Assembly: GCF_963966145.1 (NCBI RefSeq)
Contig: NC_091054.1
Coordinates: forward strand, 2,976,001-3,040,000
Direction of reading: 5' to 3'
Length of the DNA: 64,000 nucleotides
DNA from: Tenebrio molitor
Lineage: Eukaryota > Arthropoda > Insecta > Coleoptera > Tenebrionidae
Part shown: one piece after another, positions 61,601 to 64,000 of the stretch
How the letters are laid out: every line of letters starts with the position of its first letter
Position numbering within the stretch: the stretch's first letter is position 1
Made by a program: the position numbers and the translations under genes
The notes under the pieces: model-generated
The model's input: only the letters and a program-made list of their open reading frames with translations
The model's database searches: none
Told to the model about the DNA's origin: nothing

Positions 61601-64000
61601 AAGCAACATATGGCAATGAATTTTGCACCGTTGGATTGCCCTTGTCAAGGCGCTTTTTCTGAGTCGAAAAAGGTTTACCTGGATTTTTTCATTTTAGAGA
61701 AAATCGCAAAAAACCAAAAAATGCATATTTTTGGCTCCCACAGCAAAAAATGGGTTCAATGGCCGGAACTTTTACTATCCCTGAATTCAACTGACCTTAT
61801 ACAATCACTGACAGCAATTTGGTTCGAATCGGCGACAAAAATTTTTTCGAAAAAAACCATGTACTCCCTTCTATATAATTTTCACTTCAGAAAATCATTT
61901 AAACGCCCATAGCTCCCTTATTAAGCAACATATGGCAATGAATTTTGCACCGTTGGATTGCCCTTGTCAAGGCGCTTCTTCTGAGTCGAAAAAAATTGAC
62001 CTGAATTTTTTCATTTTAGAGAAAATCGCAAAAAAACAAAAAATGCATATTTTTGGCTCCCATAGCAAAAAATGGGTTCAATGGCCGGAACTTTTACTAT
62101 CCCTGAATTCAACTGACCCTATACAATAACTGACAGCAATTTGGTTCGAATCGGCGACAAAAAATTTTTCGAAAAAAACCATGTACTCCCCCCTTCTATA
62201 TAATTTTTACTTCGGAAAATCATTTAAACGCCCATAGCTCCCTTATTAAGCAACATATGGCAATGAATTTTGCACCGTTGGATTGCCCTTGTCAAGGCGC
62301 TTTTTCTGAGTCGAAAAAGGTTTACCTGGATTTTTTCATTTTAGAGAAAATCGCAAAAAACCAAAAAATGCATATTTTTGGCTCCCACAGCAAAAAATGG
62401 GTTCAATGGCCGGAACTTTTACTATCCCTGAATTCAACTGACCTTATACAATCACTGACAGCAATTTGGTTCGAATCGGCGACAAAAATTTTTTCGAAAA
62501 AAACCATGTACTCCCTTCTATATAATTTTCACTTCAGAAAATCATTTAAACGCCCATAGCTCCCTTATTAAGCAACATATGGCAATGAATTTTGCACCGT
62601 TGGATTGCCCTTGTCAAGGCGCTTCTTCTGAGTCGAAAAAAATTGACCTGAATTTTTTCATTTTAGAGAAAATCGCAAAAAACCAAAAAATGCATATTTT
62701 TGGCTCCCACAGCAAAAAATGGGTTCAATGGCCGGAACTTTTACTATCCCTGAATTCAACTGACCTTATACAATCACTGACAGCAATTTGGTTCGAATCG
62801 GCGACAAAAATTTTTTTGAAAAAAACCATGTACTCCCCCCTTCTATATAATTTTCACTTCAGAAAATCATTTAAACGCCCATAGCTCCCTTATTAAGCAA
62901 CATATGGCAATGAATTTTGCACCGTTGGATTGCCCTTGTCAAGGCGCTTCTTCTGAGTCGAAAAAAATTGACCTGAATTTTTTCATTTTAGAGAAAATCG
63001 CAAAAAACCAAAAAATGCATATTTTTGGCTCCCACAGCAAAAAATGGGTTCAATGGCCGGAACTTTTACTATCCCTGAATTCAACTGACCTTATACAATA
63101 ACTGACAGCAATTTGGTTCGAATCGGCGACAAAAAATTTTTCGAAAAAAACCATGTACTCCCTTCTATATAATTTTTACTTCGGAAAATCATTTAAACGC
63201 CCATAGCTCCCTTATTAAGCAACATATGGCAATGAATTTTGCACCGTTGGATTGCCCTTGTCAAGGCGCTTTTTCTGAGTCGAAAAAGGTTTACCTGGAT
63301 TTTTTCATTTTAGAGAAAATCGCAAAAAACCAAAAAATGCATATTTTTGGCTCCCACAGCAAAAAATGGGTTCAATGGCCGGAACTTTTACTATCCCTGA
63401 ATTCAACTGACCTTATACAATCACTGACAGCAATTTGGTTCGAATCGGCGACAAAAATTTTTTCGAAAAAAACCATGTACTCCCTTCTATATAATTTTCA
63501 CTTCAGAAAATCATTTAAACGCCCATAGCTCCCTTATTAAGCAACATATGGCAATGAATTTTGCACCGTTGGATTGCCCTTGTCAAGGCGCTTCTTCTGA
63601 GTCGAAAAAAATTGACCTGAATTTTTTCATTTTAGAGAAAATCGCAAAAAAACAAAAAATGCATATTTTTGGCTCCCACAGCAAAAAATGGGTTCAATGG
63701 CCGGAACTTTTACTATCCCTGAATTCAACTGACCCTATACAATAACTGACAGCAATTTGGTTCGAATCGGCGACAAAAAAATTTTCGAAAAAAACCATGT
63801 ACTTCCCCCCTTCTATATAATTTTTACTTCGGAAAATCATTTAAACGCCCATAGCTCCCTTATTAAGCAACATATGGCAATGAATTTTGCACCGTTGGAT
63901 TGCCCTTGTCAAGGCGCTTTTTCTGAGTCGAAAAAGGTTTACCTGGATTTTTTCATTTTAGAGAAAATCGCAAAAAACCAAAAAATGCATATTTTTGGCT
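55687..64000. repeat. 325-bp satellite array, right part (about 25 monomers, continues past the window)
   Basis: The same monomer and orientation as the left part continue in register across the transposon. Different variants dominate: GGCGCTTTTTCTGAG with AAGGTTTACC, ACTATCCCTG, and an ATG-less type with GGCAATCAATTTTG and GATTGACC (about 55,765, 56,413, 59,668, 60,644, and once before the transposon at about 53,237). Several monomers near 61,860-63,490 are 322 bp because the C run is shortened (ACTCCCTTC). Local dimer (650 bp at 55.7-57.0 kb) and longer multimer repeats (57,711/59,011, 1,300 bp; 61,610/63,226, about 1,616 bp) are visible. Confidence 0.95.

Noticed and set aside
35411..63745. 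Repeated 65-codon and 100-128-codon plus-strand ORFs as a tandem gene family
   Set aside because: They are one frame of a 325-bp satellite. Longer versions arise only from small indels or loss of the stop, variation is mostly non-synonymous, and some monomers lack the start.
35013..64000. CRISPR-like array
   Set aside because: The 325-bp units repeat throughout without unique spacers, and the DNA is clearly eukaryotic.

Overview
The window is AT-rich animal nuclear DNA, most probably from an insect and perhaps a beetle. The reasons are compact multi-exon genes with introns of about 50 bp, gene products close to arthropod/animal type III geranylgeranyl diphosphate synthase (GGPPS), and many short inverted-repeat elements starting ACAGGGTG. 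A species cannot be named from the sequence alone.

Positions 1-33,480 hold a cluster of ten GGPPS-like genes, called A-J here: A+ (5' end cut off by the window), B+, C-, D-, E+, F-, G+, H-, I-, J+. Nine are complete. Each of these has seven coding exons, the same intron phases (0,2,0,1,0,1), GT/AG borders and one uninterrupted reading frame of 301-317 codons. They fall into four clades: B/E, C/D/F, H/J, and G/I, with A joining G/I. The layout records block duplications. C and D are tandem copies about 3.94 kb apart, B-C is repeated as E-F, and G-H is repeated in inverted order as I-J.

None of the nine complete proteins keeps both aspartate-rich motifs of a prenyl-elongating GGPPS. B, E, H and J keep the first motif (DDxxD) but change the second from DDYxN to ND-type. 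G and I have lost one residue of the first motif but keep the second. C, D and F have altered both. In E the second motif has become NDLVTLKSE, which fits the metal-binding NSE pattern of class I terpene synthases. The cluster therefore looks like an array of former prenyl synthases that have moved to other chemistry, possibly terpene synthases for pheromone or defence compounds, or into non-catalytic partners. This is inference from sequence.

The intergenic and intronic DNA is full of mobile elements: MITE-like inverted repeats, a short LTR retrotransposon with solo-like LTRs and a 5-bp target duplication, a SINE with a tRNA-Ala-like head, and two large fold-back elements. From about 35,013 to the end of the window lies a head-to-tail satellite with a 325-bp monomer, roughly 83 copies, in which five-monomer higher-order repeats are visible. 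It is interrupted once, at 53,817-55,686, by a decayed P-element-like transposon with 52-bp terminal inverted repeats, a perfect 8-bp target duplication and a THAP zinc-finger fragment. No real gene was recognised inside the satellite.
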